Assembly: GCA_032207245.1 (NCBI GenBank)
Contig: CM063507.1
Coordinates: 91,328,437-91,392,436 of the forward strand
DNA from: Pardosa pseudoannulata
Taxonomy: Eukaryota; Arthropoda; Arachnida; Araneae; Lycosidae
Direction: 5' to 3'
Length of the DNA: 64,000 nucleotides
A program made the translations under genes and the position numbers. Below the pieces are notes generated by a model, which saw nothing but the letters and a program-made list of their open reading frames with translations, had not been told where the DNA came from and searched no databases. This document shows positions 1-10,935 of this stretch, one piece after another. Each line of letters opens with the position of its first letter. The stretch's first letter is position 1.

Positions 1-576
1 GGTCTCATAATGAACAGTAGTATTTATATGACCCTTAATCTGTATCAGAAGCTAATCCGTCGTGGTTTCCACATTCTCTTCTGTTGGGTGCCTAGCCATG
101 CCGGTATTGCAGGAAATGAAAGGGCCGATGTTGTTGAAAGGAGTGCTACCGATCATTATAATGTCTGTTTGCCATATTCTGATATTAAGAATGCGACCTC
201 TCTTATTATCCGAAATAATTGGATTGAGGACTGGGAAAATGAAACACGGAATAAACTGCATGGTATCAAACCAAATATCACCACTTGGGCTTCCTTTCCT
301 GATCGTAAACGGGATGTTATCTTAACTAGACTTCGTATTGGTCATACTAGACTCACCCACTCTCATTTGCTTTTAGGGGAACCGCCCCCACGTTGTCCAA
401 GCTGCGATTGTATCCTCACCATTCACCATTTTTTAACTTCTTGTACTCGTTTTACTCGTTTTTATGTAATGTATTTTAATAATGCCAATTTAAGTTTAAG
501 TCACCTTTTGGGTGAATCACCATATCCTGCCTTATTTGACTTTTTAAAGCGTATTGGTTTTTATTCCTCTTTATAA
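1..576 (+). pseudogene. ORF2 C-terminus of A1: RNase H end and Cys/His motif (partial)
   Basis: The frame is open from base 1, so the start lies outside the window. The visible part has the last RNase H block (CWVPSHAGIAGNERAD, with the His and Asp typical of retroelement RNase H). A basic stretch RLRIGHTRLTHSHLLLGE follows. The C-terminal zinc-type motif is CPSC...HHFLTSC. ORF2 ends at a TAA at 574-576. The RT and endonuclease would lie to the left, outside the window. The frame shows no internal break, but one cannot tell whether the whole ORF is intact. In living elements ORF2 nicks the target, reverse transcribes the RNA and may remove it from the hybrid. Confidence 0.8.
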
Positions 577-722
577 GCATTTCACTTCATCCCATTGTTT
601 TCGAATCTCACTTTCTTATCACGTTTTTAGCGTTTTAAAATTATTACTCTAATCCGTTTTTATTTGTACCTTTTAAAATTATATTGATATGTTTTACTGT
701 ATTTCTGCTTTTATCTTTAGTC

Positions 723-755
723 TGGCGCAACTTGTCCTTATTGGACCTTGCGCCA
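723..755 (+). promoter_or_regulatory. 3' UTR stem-loop of A1
   Basis: TGGCGCAA (723-730) pairs with TTGCGCCA (748-755). Inside it GTCC (734-737) pairs with GGAC (743-746). The same hairpin lies just before the AACC tail in A2, A3, A5, A6 and A7, with compensatory changes between copies. Conserved 3' hairpins are known to be recognised by the RT of several LINE families; that role is inferred here. Confidence 0.75.
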
Positions 756-785
756 TTAAACCTCATTCAACCAACCAACCAACCG

Positions 786-3700
786 AAAACCTCTGTTGAC
801 CAGATTTCTTTAAATAATCTTGTTTGTGAACTTCCTCCCCCTTTTATAATTTTAGGTGATCTCAACGGCCTAACCCGCTGTGGGGAAGCCCTAATATAAA
901 TCGCCGTGGAAAACAAATTGAAAGACTTATTTCTGACTACAACCTTTGTTTATTTAATAGTGACCAGAACACTTACTTCCATTTTCCTACTCAATCTTAC
1001 CATGCACTTGATCTCGCTATTTGTTCACCCTCTCTCTTTCCTTTGTTTAACTTTAATGTCGATAATGACCTCCATAATAGTGACCATTTTCCCATCATCT
1101 TAAGGCACACCACTCACACCACTACCATTGAAAGTATTCCGCGCTATATAATTGATAAAGCCAACTGGAACACGTTTTCTAATCTTGCTGAAATCACTAA
1201 TGATGCCGTTGAAAACCATCCTATTGATGAAGCTGTTACTTCTGTAACGAACATCATTATTAACGCCGCGGATAATGCAATTCCTAGATCTTCTGGACGT
1301 TGCCATAGACAAAGCAAGCCTTGGTGGAATGAAGACTACCGCGTTGCTTATAGAGACAAAAGAAGAGCATGGTGCACTTTTCGTCGCCGTCCTACTACCG
1401 AAAATTTAGCTAATTTTAAGAGATACAGAGGTGTGTTCAGGCGCACATTGCGTCGCAGCCAGAGAGATTCGTGGAGAAACTATGTTAATAGTATATCTTC
1501 TGCCACTACAAAACAGCTATGGAACAAAGTAAAGCGTGCTTCCGGATATTATCCCAACAACCAAATCCCAACTTTGAAATATGGCAATAGTACTATCTCT
1601 TCTTTAGATGATATAGCCAACACAATAGCCTTTACAGTTTCGAATACCTGTTCCACTAATGGGTACAACCTCCCATTCATTAAAATAAAAACCAAGCTGA
1701 GAAAAACCAAATAAATTTTCGTACCAAAGTTTCTCTGCCTTACAATAGTAAATTTACCTTATATGAACTACGTAAAGCCCTCAATAATACCCATAAAAGT
1801 TCTACCGGTCCTGATAATATTTCCTATGATATGATAAAAAATCTGTCTCCGGCTTCTCTAAATAATATACTATACCTCTACAATAGAATCTGGCAAGAAA
1901 ATACTTTTCCATCTTCTTGGAGAATGGCTACTGTCATCCCCATTTTGAAACCTGGCAAAGATCCCTCGAATCCTCTGAGCTATCGCCCGATTGCTCTTAC
2001 CAACTGTCTCTGTAAAATTTTAGAAAAAATGGTTAATGCTCGTTTGGTCTACTTTCTTGAAAGTAATTCCCTCCTTTCTAATCTCCAAAGTGGTTTTCGA
2101 CATGGTAGAAGTACCATTGATAATATTGTGGAATTGGAGAGCAGAATACGGAACGCCTTTGTAAGGAGAAACCATTTGGTATCCATTTTTATTGACGTTG
2201 AAAAGGCTTATGATCGTACTTGGAGATACGTTGTACTGCGTCAACTTTATAATTTTAACTTAAGGGGTAACCTGCCTATTTTTATCAGAAATTTCTTATA
2301 TCAGCGTCATTTTAAAATCCGAATTGGAAACATTTTTTCGGACGTTTTTATTCAAGAAGAGGGTGTGCCTCAGGGTAGTGTTCTTAGCGTTACGCTTTTT
2401 AGTATAGCTATAGACAACATTTTAAAAGTTTTGCCACTGTCTGTAAAAGGCAACCTTTATGTGGATGACCTGCATATTTCCTGTGAAGGCACTGATATGC
2501 GTTTTGTCACAAGACAACTACAAACTGCCATTAATAAGATCGTTAAATGGACCGACGAGAATGGTTTTCAGATTTCGAAAACGAAGACTTGCGGGGTTCA
2601 TTTTTGCCGGAAACGTGGTCTCCACCCGGACCCTGAAATTAGTATTGCGGGCAACACCATCAATATGGTTAATCAGGTAAAATATCTAGGTATTACCTTT
2701 GACAGGAAAATTACCTTTTTATCCCACATTATGGACCTTCGGAAGAGATGTGAAAAATCATTAAATATTTTAAAAGTTCTCTCGAATACTTCATGGGGAG
2801 CCGATCGTGATTCCCTTTTAAGAATCTATTACGCTGTAATTCGTTCCAAGTTGGACTATGGCTGCATAGTGTACGGCTCTGCTAGACAATCTGTTCTTAA
2901 AAAATTAAATCTTATTCACCACACCTCTCTCCGTTTATGTTCGGGAGCATTTCGTACTTCTCCCGTCGAAAGTCTGTATGTGGACTCTTGCAATGAAGCG
3001 CTGGAACTTAGACGCAAGATCCTATCTTGTTTTTATTATGTAAATATTTCATCTTTTATCAATCACCCCCGTCATAATCATAATTTTAATCCTTTTCTCA
3101 CGCGTCTCTATCAGGCAAGACCTTCTTGTACTCCACCCTTTTATTATAGAATTAAACAGATTTTAAAGGATATTGATTTTAACATCACCAGTATTCTCTC
3201 TAAGGATCAAATAACTCCATGGAATTGTCCTAACTTTACCTTTTTAAATCCTTTTAAGACATTTGACAAAAATTCAACTGCTGCTTTTATTTATACACAA
3301 ATTTTTTATCATCATAGACAAAGTTATACTGAGTATACGCCAATTTTTACTGATGGTTCAAAATGTGGTAATTTTGTAAGCTGTGCATATGTGATTGGGA
3401 ACAATATTTATGCTTACAAGTTGCATCCCGCTATTTCCATTTATTCTGCTGAGTGTATGGCTATTCTGAAAGGGTTAGAACATTTGTATAAATATAAGAA
3501 AGCCAAATATAATTTTTATTCTGACTCTATGAGTGTGTTGGAATCTCTCTGTTCATTGAACTGCAAGAGCCATCCTTTAATTTTTAAAATTTTTCATCTC
3601 ATCGAAAGCCTTCAATCGCTTGGTTTTACGATAATTTTCTGTTGGGTTCCGTCCCATGTGGGCATACAGGGAAATGAAACAGCTGATAGCGCTGCAAAGT

Positions 3701-4136
3701 CTGCTACTGATTTCCTCAACTTTCCTCTCCCTTGCAGTGATACTAAAAAGTATATTAAAAGTTGTTTTTATAACATATGGCAGAAGGCATGGGACGAGAA
3801 GTCTGATAATAAACTGCATGCTATCAAGCCGAATATCGAGAAATGGCGCACTCTTTCTTCTCGAAAACAGGATGTCATTCTCACTCGTCTCCGTATCGGA
3901 CACACTCGGTACACACATCGCCATCTTTTGCTCGGTGACCAGCCACCTAAATGCAAAAATTGCAAAGTTGACATGTCTTTTAAACACGCCCTCATAGACT
4001 GCCCTCTCTTCACTCATCATCGTCTCCATTTTTTTTTAACTGCTCTACACCTGATATCAATTCTCTTTTAAATGCCTCGCCACATCCTAAAATTTTTAGC
4101 TTTTTAAAATCTATTGGTTTCTATTCTCATATATAG
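786..4136 (+). pseudogene. ORF2 of A2: partial endonuclease, RT, RNase H; three frameshifts
   Basis: Reads from mid endonuclease (PPPFIILGDLNG) through SDHFPIIL, the RT ([25 protein letters not shown]; catalytic YVDD at about 2458), the RNase H (FTDGSK, then SDS, then CWVPSHVGIQGNE) and the C-terminal Cys/His motif (CKNCK...HALIDC). One-base breaks lie near 868, near 1694 and in the T9 run at 4029-4037. The segments between are open (1696-4071 is one long frame). The expected stop after the last break is the TAG at 4134-4136. The first 120-130 residues of the endonuclease are missing, so this copy could not act on its own. RT and RNase H catalytic residues remain. Confidence 0.85.
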
Positions 4137-4275
4137 CGGTATTTTACCCTTTTCTCTTTTTTAATTATATACGTTTTCATTGTTTGTTTTGTCTCATCTT
4201 TGTTTGCTTATTCTTATAATACTTTGATTTTAATTGTTTATTAATTGGAAAAGGGAGTTCATATATCCTTGTGTT

Positions 4276-4308
4276 TGGCACAATTTGTCCCAGGTGGATG
4301 TAGTGCCA
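4276..4308 (+). promoter_or_regulatory. 3' UTR stem-loop of A2
   Basis: TGGCAC (4276-4281) pairs with GTGCCA (4303-4308). The inner stem GTCC/GGAT closes with one G-U pair. Compared with A1 and A6, the outer stem has changed on both sides from GGCGC/GCGCC to GGCAC/GTGCC and still pairs. It sits about 20 nt before the element's end. Confidence 0.7.
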
Positions 4309-4330
4309 TTAAGCTCTACCAAACCAACCC

Positions 4331-7300
4331 GAGACTATTCCAGCTTTCGGGCGCCCGAGACTATTCCAGCTTTCGGGCGCCCGAGACTATTCCAGCTTTC
4401 GGGCGCCCGAGAATTTCCAGCTTTCGGGCGCCCGAGTCTTTCCAAATTTTGGGCGCCCCAGACTTTCACGCTTTCGGGCGCCCCAGACTTTGCCGCTTTC
4501 GCGCGCCCCAGAATTTTCCGCTTTCGGGTCCCCAGACTTTGCCGCGTTCGGGCGCCCCAGACTTTTCCAGATTTCGGGCACCCGAGACTTTTCCAGCTTT
4601 CGGGCGCCCTAGAATTTTCCAGCTTTCGGGCGCCCGAGACTTTTCCAGCTTTCGGGCGCCCGAGACTTTTCCAGCTTTCGGGCGCCCGAGAATTTTCCAG
4701 GTTTCGGGCGCCCCAGACTTTCCCGCTTTCGGGCGCCCGAGACTTTCTAGATTTCCGGCGCCCGAGACTATTCCAGCTTTCGGGCGCCCGAGAATTTCCA
4801 GCTTTCGGGCGCCCGAGAATTTCCAGCTTTCGGGCGCCCCAGACTTTTCCAGATTTCGGGCGCCCAAATCTTTTCAGCTATTGGGCGCCCCAGACTTTGC
4901 CGCTATTGGGCGCCCCGGACTTTGCCGCTATTGGGCGCCCCAGGTTTTCCCGCTATTGGGCGCCCAAGGTTTTCCCGCTTTCGGGCGCCCGAGAATTTTC
5001 AGCTTTCGGGCGCCCGAGTCTTTCCAGTTTTTCGGGCGCCCGAGTCTTACCAGCTTTCGGGCGCCCTAGACTCTGCCGATTTCGGGCGCCCCAGAAATTG
5101 CCGCTTTCGGGCTCCAATGACTTTGCCACTTTCGGGCGCCCCAGACATCGCAGCTTTCGTGCAACCCAGACATCGCAGCTTTCGGGCGCCAAAGACTTTT
5201 TCAGATTTCGGGCGTTCGAGTCTTTCCAGCTTTCGGGCTCCCCAGACTTTCCCGCTTTCGGGCGCCCCAGACTTTGCCGCTTTCGCGCGCCCCAGAATTT
5301 TCAGCTTTCGGGCGCCCGGTTCTTTGCAGCTTTCGGGCGCCGGGTCTTTGCAGCTTTCGGGCGCCCGAGTCTTTGCAGCTTTCGAGCGCCCGACAGTTTC
5401 CAGCTTTTGGGCGCCCGAGTATTTCCAGCTTTCGGGCGCCCGAGTATTTCCAGCTTTCGGGCGCCCGAGACTATTCCAGCTTTCGGGCGCCCGAGACTAT
5501 TCCAGCTTTCGGGCGCCCGAGACTCTTCCAGCTTTCGGGCGCCCGAGACTCTTCCAGCATTCGGGCGCCCGAGACTCTTCCAGCTTTCGGGCGCCCGAGA
5601 CTTTTCCAGCTTTCGGTCGCCCCAGACTTTTTCAGCTTTCGGGCGCCCCAGACTTTTTCAGCTTTCGGGCGCCCCAGACTTTTTCAGCTTTCGGGCGCCC
5701 CAGACTTTGCCGCTTTCGGGCGCCCCAGACTTTGCCGCTTTCGGGCGCCCCAGACTTTGCCGCTTTCGGGCGCCCCAGACTTTCTCACTTTAAGGCGCCC
5801 AAGACTATTCCAGCTTTCGGGCGCCCGAGACTCTGCCAATTTCGGGCGTCCCAGAATTTACCGCTCTCGTGCGCCCGAGTCTTTTCCTCCTTTCGGGCGC
5901 CCGGGTCTTTGCAGCTTTCGGGCGCCCGGGTCTTTGCAGCTTTCGGGCGCTCGAGTCTTTCCAGCTTTCGGGCGCCCCAGACTTTCCCGCTTTCGGGCGC
6001 CCGAGACTTTCCCACTTTCGGGCGCCCCAGACTTTCCAGATTTCCGGCGCCCGAGACTATTCCAGCTTTCGGGCGCCCGAGAATTTCCAGCTTTCGGGCG
6101 CCCGAGAATTTCCAGCTTTCGGGCGCCCGAGAATTTCCAGCTTTCGGGCGCCCGAGTCTTTCCAGCTTTCGGGCGCCCGAGTCTTTCCAGCTTTCGGGCG
6201 CCCCAGACTTTGCCGCTATTGGGCGCCCCAGGTTTTCCCGCTTTCGGGCGCCCGAGACATTTCCAGCTTTCGGGCGCCCGAGACATTTTCAGCTTTCGGG
6301 CGCCCGAGACTTTTCAGCTTTCGGGCGCCCGAGACTTTTCAGCTTTCGGGCGCCCGAGTCTTTCCAGTTTTTCGGGCGCCCAAGACTTTCCTGTTTTTCG
6401 GGCGCCCAAGACTCTGCCGATTTCGGGCGCCCCAGAAATTGCCGCTTTCGGGCACCAATGACATTGCCGCTTTCGGGCGCCCCAGACTTTCCCGCTTTCG
6501 GGCGCCCCAGACTTTCCCGCTTTCGGGCGCCCCGGACTTTCTAGATTTCCGGCGCCCGAGACTATTCCAGCTTTCGGGCGCCCGAGAATTTCCAGCTTTG
6601 GGGCGCCCGAGTATTTCCAGCTTTCGGGCGCCCGAGACTATTCCAGCTTTCGGGCGCCCGAGTCTTTCCATCTTTCGGGCGCCCGAGTCTTTCCATCTTT
6701 CGGGCGCCCGAGTCTTTCCATCTTTCGGGCGCCCGAGTCTTTCCATCTTTCGGGCGCCCGTGAATTTCCAGCTTTCGGGCGCCCCTGAATTTCCAGCTTT
6801 AGGGCGCCCGAGTCTTTCCAGCTTTCGGGCGCCCCAGACTTTACCGCTTTCGGGCGCCCGAGACTTTCCCACTTTCGGGCGCCCCAGACTTTCCAGATTT
6901 CCGGCACCCGAGACTATTCCAGCTTTCGGGCGCCCGAGAATTTCCAGCTTTCGGGCGCCCCAGTCTTTCCAGCTTTCCGGCGCCCGAGTCTTTCCAGTTT
7001 TCGGGCGCCCTAGTCTTTCCAGCATTCGGGCGCCCGAGTCTTCCAAGCTTTCGGGCGCTCCACGCATTAACGCTTTCGGGCGCCCCAGACTTTGCCGCTT
7101 TCCGGCGCTCCAGACTTTGCAGCTTTCGGGCGCCCGGGTCTTTGCAGCTTTCGGGCGCCCGAGTCTTTGCAGCTTTCGAGCGCCCGAAACTTTCCAGCTT
7201 TCGGGCGCCCGACACTTTCCAGCTTTCGGGCGCCCGAGTATTTCCAGCTTTCGGGCGCCCCAGACTTTGCCGCTTTCGAGCGCCCCAGACCTTGCAACAT

Positions 7301-9045
7301 TCGGGCGATCGAGATTTTTCCAGCTCTCGGGTGCTCGAGTATTTCCAGCTTTCGGGCGCCCGAGACTATTCCAGCTTTCGGGCGCCCGAGACTCTTCCAG
7401 CATTCGGGCGCCCGAGACTCTTCCAGCATTCGGGCGCCCGAGACTATTCCAGCATTCGGGCGCCCGAGACTATTCCAGCTTTCGGGCGCCCGAGACTATT
7501 CCAGCTTTCGGGCGCCCGAGACTATTCCAGCTTTCGGGCGCCCGAGACTATTCCAGCTTTCGGGCGCCCGAGACTATTCCAGCTTTCGGGCGCCCGAGAC
7601 TATTCCAGCTTTCGGGCGCCCGAGACTATTCCAGCTTTCGGGCGCCCCAGACTATTCCAGCTTTCGGGCGCCCCAGACTATTCCAGCTTTCGGGCGCCCC
7701 AGACTATTCCAGCTTTCGGGCGCCCCAGACTATTCCAGCTTTCGGGCGCCCCAGACTTTGCCGCTTTCGGGCGCCCCAGACTTTCCCACTTTCGGGCGCC
7801 CAAGACTTTCTAGATTTCCGGCGCCCGAGACTATTCCAGCTTTCGGGAGCCCGAGAATTTCCAGCTTTCGTGCGCCCGAGTCTTTGCCGCTTTCGGGCGC
7901 CCCATTTCGGGCTTTGCCGCCTTCGGGCGCCCCAGATTTGCCGCTTTCGGGCGCTCCAGAATTTGCCGCTTTCGGGCGCCCCAGACTTTTCTAGATTTCC
8001 GGCGCCCCAGACTTTTCCAGATTTCGGGCGCCCGAGTCTTTCCCGCTTTCGGGCGCCCGAGACTTTTCAGCTTTCGGGGGCCCGAGTCTTTCCAGTTTTT
8101 CGGGCGCCCTAGACTCTGCCGATTTCGGGCGCCCCAGAAATTGCCGCCAATGACTTTGCCACTTTCGGGCGCCCCAGACATTTTAGATTTCGGGCGCCCC
8201 AGACATCGCAGCTTTCGGGCAACCCAGTCTTTCCAGCTTTCGGGCGCCAAAGACTTTTTCAGATTTCGGGCGTCCGAGACTTTGCAGCTTTCGGGCGCCC
8301 GAGTATTTCCAGCTTTCGGGCGCCCCAGACTTTCCAGATTTCAGGCGCCCCAGTCTTTTCCAGCTTTCGGGCGCCCGAGTCTTTTCCAGCTTTCGGGCGC
8401 CCGAGTCTTTTCCAGCTTTTGGGCGCCCGAGTCTTTTCCAGCTTTCGGGCGCCCGAGTCTTTCCAGCTTTCGGTCGCCCCAGACATTAACGCTTTCGGGC
8501 GCCCCAGACTTTGCAGCTTTCGGGCGCCCGGGTCTTTGCAGCTTTCGGGCGCCCGAGTATTTCCAGCTTTCGGGCGCCCCAGACTTTGCAACATTCGGGC
8601 GCCCGAGATTTTTCCAGCTCTCGGGCGCTCGAGTTATTCCAGCTTTCGGGCGCCCGAGACTATTCCAGCTTTCGGGCGCCCGAGACTATTCCAGCTTTCG
8701 GGCGCCCCCGACTTTGCAGCATTCGGGCGCCAGGGTATTTGCAGCTTTCGGGCGCCCGGGTCATTGCAGCTTTCTTGCGCCCGAGACTCTTCCAGCTTTC
8801 TGGCGCCCGAGACTATTCCAGCTTTCGGGCGCCCGAGACTATTCCAGCTTTCGGGCGCCCGAGACTATTCCAGCTTTCGGGCGCCCGAGACTATTCCAGC
8901 TTTCGGGCGCCCGAGACTATTCCAGCTTTCGGGCGCCCCAGACTATTCCAGCTTTCGGGCGCCCCAGACTATTCCAGCTTTCGGGCGCCCCAGACTATTC
9001 CAGCTTTCGGGCGCCCGAGACTATTCCAGCTTCCGGGCGCCCAAG
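4331..9045. repeat. Satellite array 1, 25/26-bp monomers, about 4.7 kb
   Basis: Tandem monomers with the nearly invariant core TTTCGGGCGCCC, followed by GA or CA, then a variable 11-13 bp part such as GACTATTCCAGC, GTCTTTCCAGC or GACTTTGCCGC. TCGGGCGCCCGA is a perfect 12-bp palindrome; the CCCCA variant keeps only GGGCGCCC. Monomers are 25 or 26 bp. Most have no stop codon in any frame on either strand, so very long false ORFs cross the array. Runs of near-identical 26-mers occur at about 7360-7750 and 8795-9030. Elsewhere mixed monomers form longer blocks; one starting GACTCTGCCGATTTC recurs near 5078, 6411 and 8111. The variant CTATTGGGCG marks arrays 1 and 2. Confidence 0.97.
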
Positions 9046-9632
9046 CCCCTCAGGGGGTTTACCTACTTTAGGTAAACACGGGTGTCGCAATCCCGAGGTA
9101 CCCCAGCGATCTTTTATCTTTTTTCTATTTCCTCTACTCTTGTCTCCTACTTTATCCTTTCTTCTTCTCCCTCGTTGTGGTTACTTCTTTGGAAGTGAGG
9201 GCTTTTCTCGTGATGCTATGTTCCGTCCTGAACATAGCCTCTCGCGAACAGTTAACTGCCCACGTGTTTGCCGTGCGTGGAGACCCGTGTCCATGGAAAT
9301 GAGGATCCTGGTAATTGAGGGGATTCCCCGTGGGGGAAATCATCTTTTATGGAATTTCCATTTTGGCGGGGAGTTTCCAACACGTTGCTTTGGCCTCGGC
9401 TTCGTGTAAACGGGAGGTACATACTGGTCCACATGTATCAATCGGCTGGTCGACTTTCGGCTCGGACTAAGTGATCGGCGTACTCTCTGGACTGTTGCGT
9501 TAAGGTGGTAGCAGCTTCAGAAGTACCTGTGATCGTATAGATCCCGGCTAGCACTGGTGCAGGATTCTGCATCCCCTTGTTGGGCTCCGTGGTGGGTGGT
9601 GCCGCCGGGGTCCGAATTCTCTTTTCTTTATC
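9046..9632 (+). promoter_or_regulatory. Structured 5' leader of A3
   Basis: No coding signal. Hairpins in order: CCCCT/AGGGG at 9046-9056; GTTTACCTA/TAGGTAAAC with loop CTT at 9057-9077; CGGG/CCCG at 9079-9095; ACTTC/GAAGT at 9183-9196; and GCTATGTTC/GAACATAGC at 9215-9238. The same leader starts A4, A5, A7 and A9, so it marks the true 5' end. Downstream LINE copies usually carry an internal promoter here; that function is inferred and no promoter motif was recognised. Confidence 0.7.
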
Positions 9633-10901
9633 ATGGCTTCTTTTCCCCCCACTCAAAACTCACTTGAGCAACAAAATGTCAATGTCATTAATAGTAGCAC
9701 ACGTTTTTTTATTGTGAGAAAATTAACAGCAGATAGTTTTCGGCCTATATCCCCTTTCGTCATACACAAAGCTATAAAATCCTCCATTGGTGACGTAGAA
9801 TCTGTTAAAAAACTAAATTCTGGAGACCTCTTAATAAAAGTTTGTAACGCATCTCAAGCTAAAACCCTCATATCCCGTACAACTCTAGGCTCATTCTCAG
9901 TCATAGTTTTGCCCCACAAGACTTTAAATTATTCAAAAGGCGTAATCTCAGAATCAGATCTATTTACCTCGTCTGGGGATGAAATATTAGAAAATCTCAG
10001 AGACCAAGGAGTAACTCACGTAAAACGCATCACGATTCGTCGTGGTGGAGATATACAAAAAACTAAACATGTAATACTAACATTCAATAGCCCGAATCTC
10101 CCATCATATATTAATGCAGCTTACCTCCGTTGTCCAATACGCCCGTATATTCCTAACCCCTTACGCTGTTTTCAGTGCCAACGGTTTGGCCATTCAAAGC
10201 TGTCATGTCGTGGAGCCGTTACCTGCGCTCGTTGCTCTGAAGTTGGCCACGACTCTGAAAACTGTCAGAAAGTTCCGTTATGTATAAATTGTAAAGGGGC
10301 TCATCCATCTTTCTCCCGCTCTTGTCCTTCTTGGCAGATGGAGAAAGAAATTCAGACTCTGAAGATAAAAAATAGCATATCCTATCCCGAGGCCCGTAAA
10401 TTGATACTCTCACGTACACCTAAGCCTGGTATCTCATATTCAACAGCTTTAAATCTCAAGACCGTAAAATCTATAGCCGTACAAACCGAATTTTCCCAGT
10501 CCTCTATTCTCAATAGAATCGAAAAAGAAAACAAAGCTACACCTGAAATAAGCATGAAACTTACTAATAGCCCAAGCACCACAAAACAAGTACCTACGCA
10601 AAACAATACAAATTCTTCTACTGTAAAAAAAGATGCAAATATGGCTCATAAAATTTCTAAAAATACTAAGCAAAATCTGAAAAAGCGATTAAAACCTATT
10701 CCACCAAACCATCCACTGCGGCAGAAGCTTCCACCTCCTGCAATAAAAATAAAGACAAAAATGAAACATACAGATTTTTTAAAAAAGGATAAAAGTGAAG
10801 TAAGTTTAGATGAGCCTATAAAAATGTATGTCTCTCCGGATGACATGTCAGCTGAATCATCATCTGTATCTGAGGCGGAGTCTCCGACCTCCGTCCCTTA
10901 G
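9633..10901 (+). CDS. ORF1 protein of A3: nucleic-acid-binding, three CCHC knuckles
   Basis: 422 residues, uninterrupted. The ATG lies in the context ATCATGG. Residues 20-175 form a divergent RNA-binding-like region (conserved blocks SPFVIHKAI and SGDLLIKV). Three zinc knuckles follow from about residue 179: CFQCQRFGHSKLSC, CARCSEVGHDSENC (both CX2CX4HX4C) and CINCKGAHPSFSRSC (CX2CX3HX6C). The tail is Lys/Pro-rich and ends in an acidic, serine-rich stretch with EPIKMYVSPDD. This is the layout of gag-like ORF1 proteins of I and Jockey type elements, which package element RNA into ribonucleoprotein particles and act as nucleic-acid chaperones. ORF2 begins 34 nt downstream in another frame. Confidence 0.9.
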   Translation: MASFPPTQNSLEQQNVNVINSSTRFFIVRKLTADSFRPISPFVIHKAIKSSIGDVESVKKLNSGDLLIKVCNASQAKTLISRTTLGSFSVIVLPHKTLNYSKGVISESDLFTSSGDEILENLRDQGVTHVKRITIRRGGDIQKTKHVILTFNSPNLPSYINAAYLRCPIRPYIPNPLRCFQCQRFGHSKLSCRGAVTCARCSEVGHDSENCQKVPLCINCKGAHPSFSRSCPSWQMEKEIQTLKIKNSISYPEARKLILSRTPKPGISYSTALNLKTVKSIAVQTEFSQSSILNRIEKENKATPEISMKLTNSPSTTKQVPTQNNTNSSTVKKDANMAHKISKNTKQNLKKRLKPIPPNHPLRQKLPPPAIKIKTKMKHTDFLKKDKSEVSLDEPIKMYVSPDDMSAESSSVSEAESPTSVP

Positions 10902-10935
10902 GTGCCCGTTTTTTAATCTTTTTCTTTTGTTTATC

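Larger units (their letters stand above)
1..784 (+). mobile_element. A1: 3' fragment of family A non-LTR retrotransposon
   Basis: The copy is cut by the left window edge. It contains the end of ORF2 (1-576), a T-rich 3' UTR of about 210 nt, the family 3' stem-loop (723-755) and a tail of ACCA/AACC repeats ending near 784. The stem uses the GGCGC/GCGCC version also found in A6, so A1 and A6 look like one subfamily. Element A2 follows directly, head to tail, with no array between them. No poly(A) tail is present; the element ends in short AACC repeats instead. Confidence 0.85.
785..4330 (+). mobile_element. A2: 5'-truncated family A element
   Basis: Starts abruptly inside the endonuclease domain, directly after the AACC tail of A1, and runs to its own AACC-type tail (ends about 4330). 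It holds most of ORF2, a 3' UTR and the 3' stem-loop. The satellite resumes directly after the tail, in the phase CGAGACT. The 5' truncation is the usual result of incomplete target-primed reverse transcription. Stacking on A1's tail suggests insertion at the same target. Confidence 0.85.

Noticed and set aside
4331..9045. Long + strand ORFs (up to about 750 codons) with GRPRLFQLSGAR-like repeats as structural or silk-like proteins
   Set aside because: The same arrays are open in several frames and on both strands, the frame rotates with each 25/26-bp unit, and no start context or conserved frame exists. They are satellite translations.
4331..9045. CRISPR array
   Set aside because: The conserved core alternates with a variable 11-13 bp part, but there are no unique spacers of 25-40 bp, no cas genes, and the context is eukaryotic.
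9046..9110. HDV-like or hammerhead self-cleaving ribozyme at the 5' end of family A
   Set aside because: The first stem closes on itself with a tiny loop and leaves no room for the HDV double pseudoknot. No hammerhead core (CUGANGA ... GAAA) is present.
9152..9434. Minus-strand ORFs in the family A leaders
   Set aside because: They recur only because the leader itself is repeated. There is no coding pattern, and they overlap conserved RNA hairpins.
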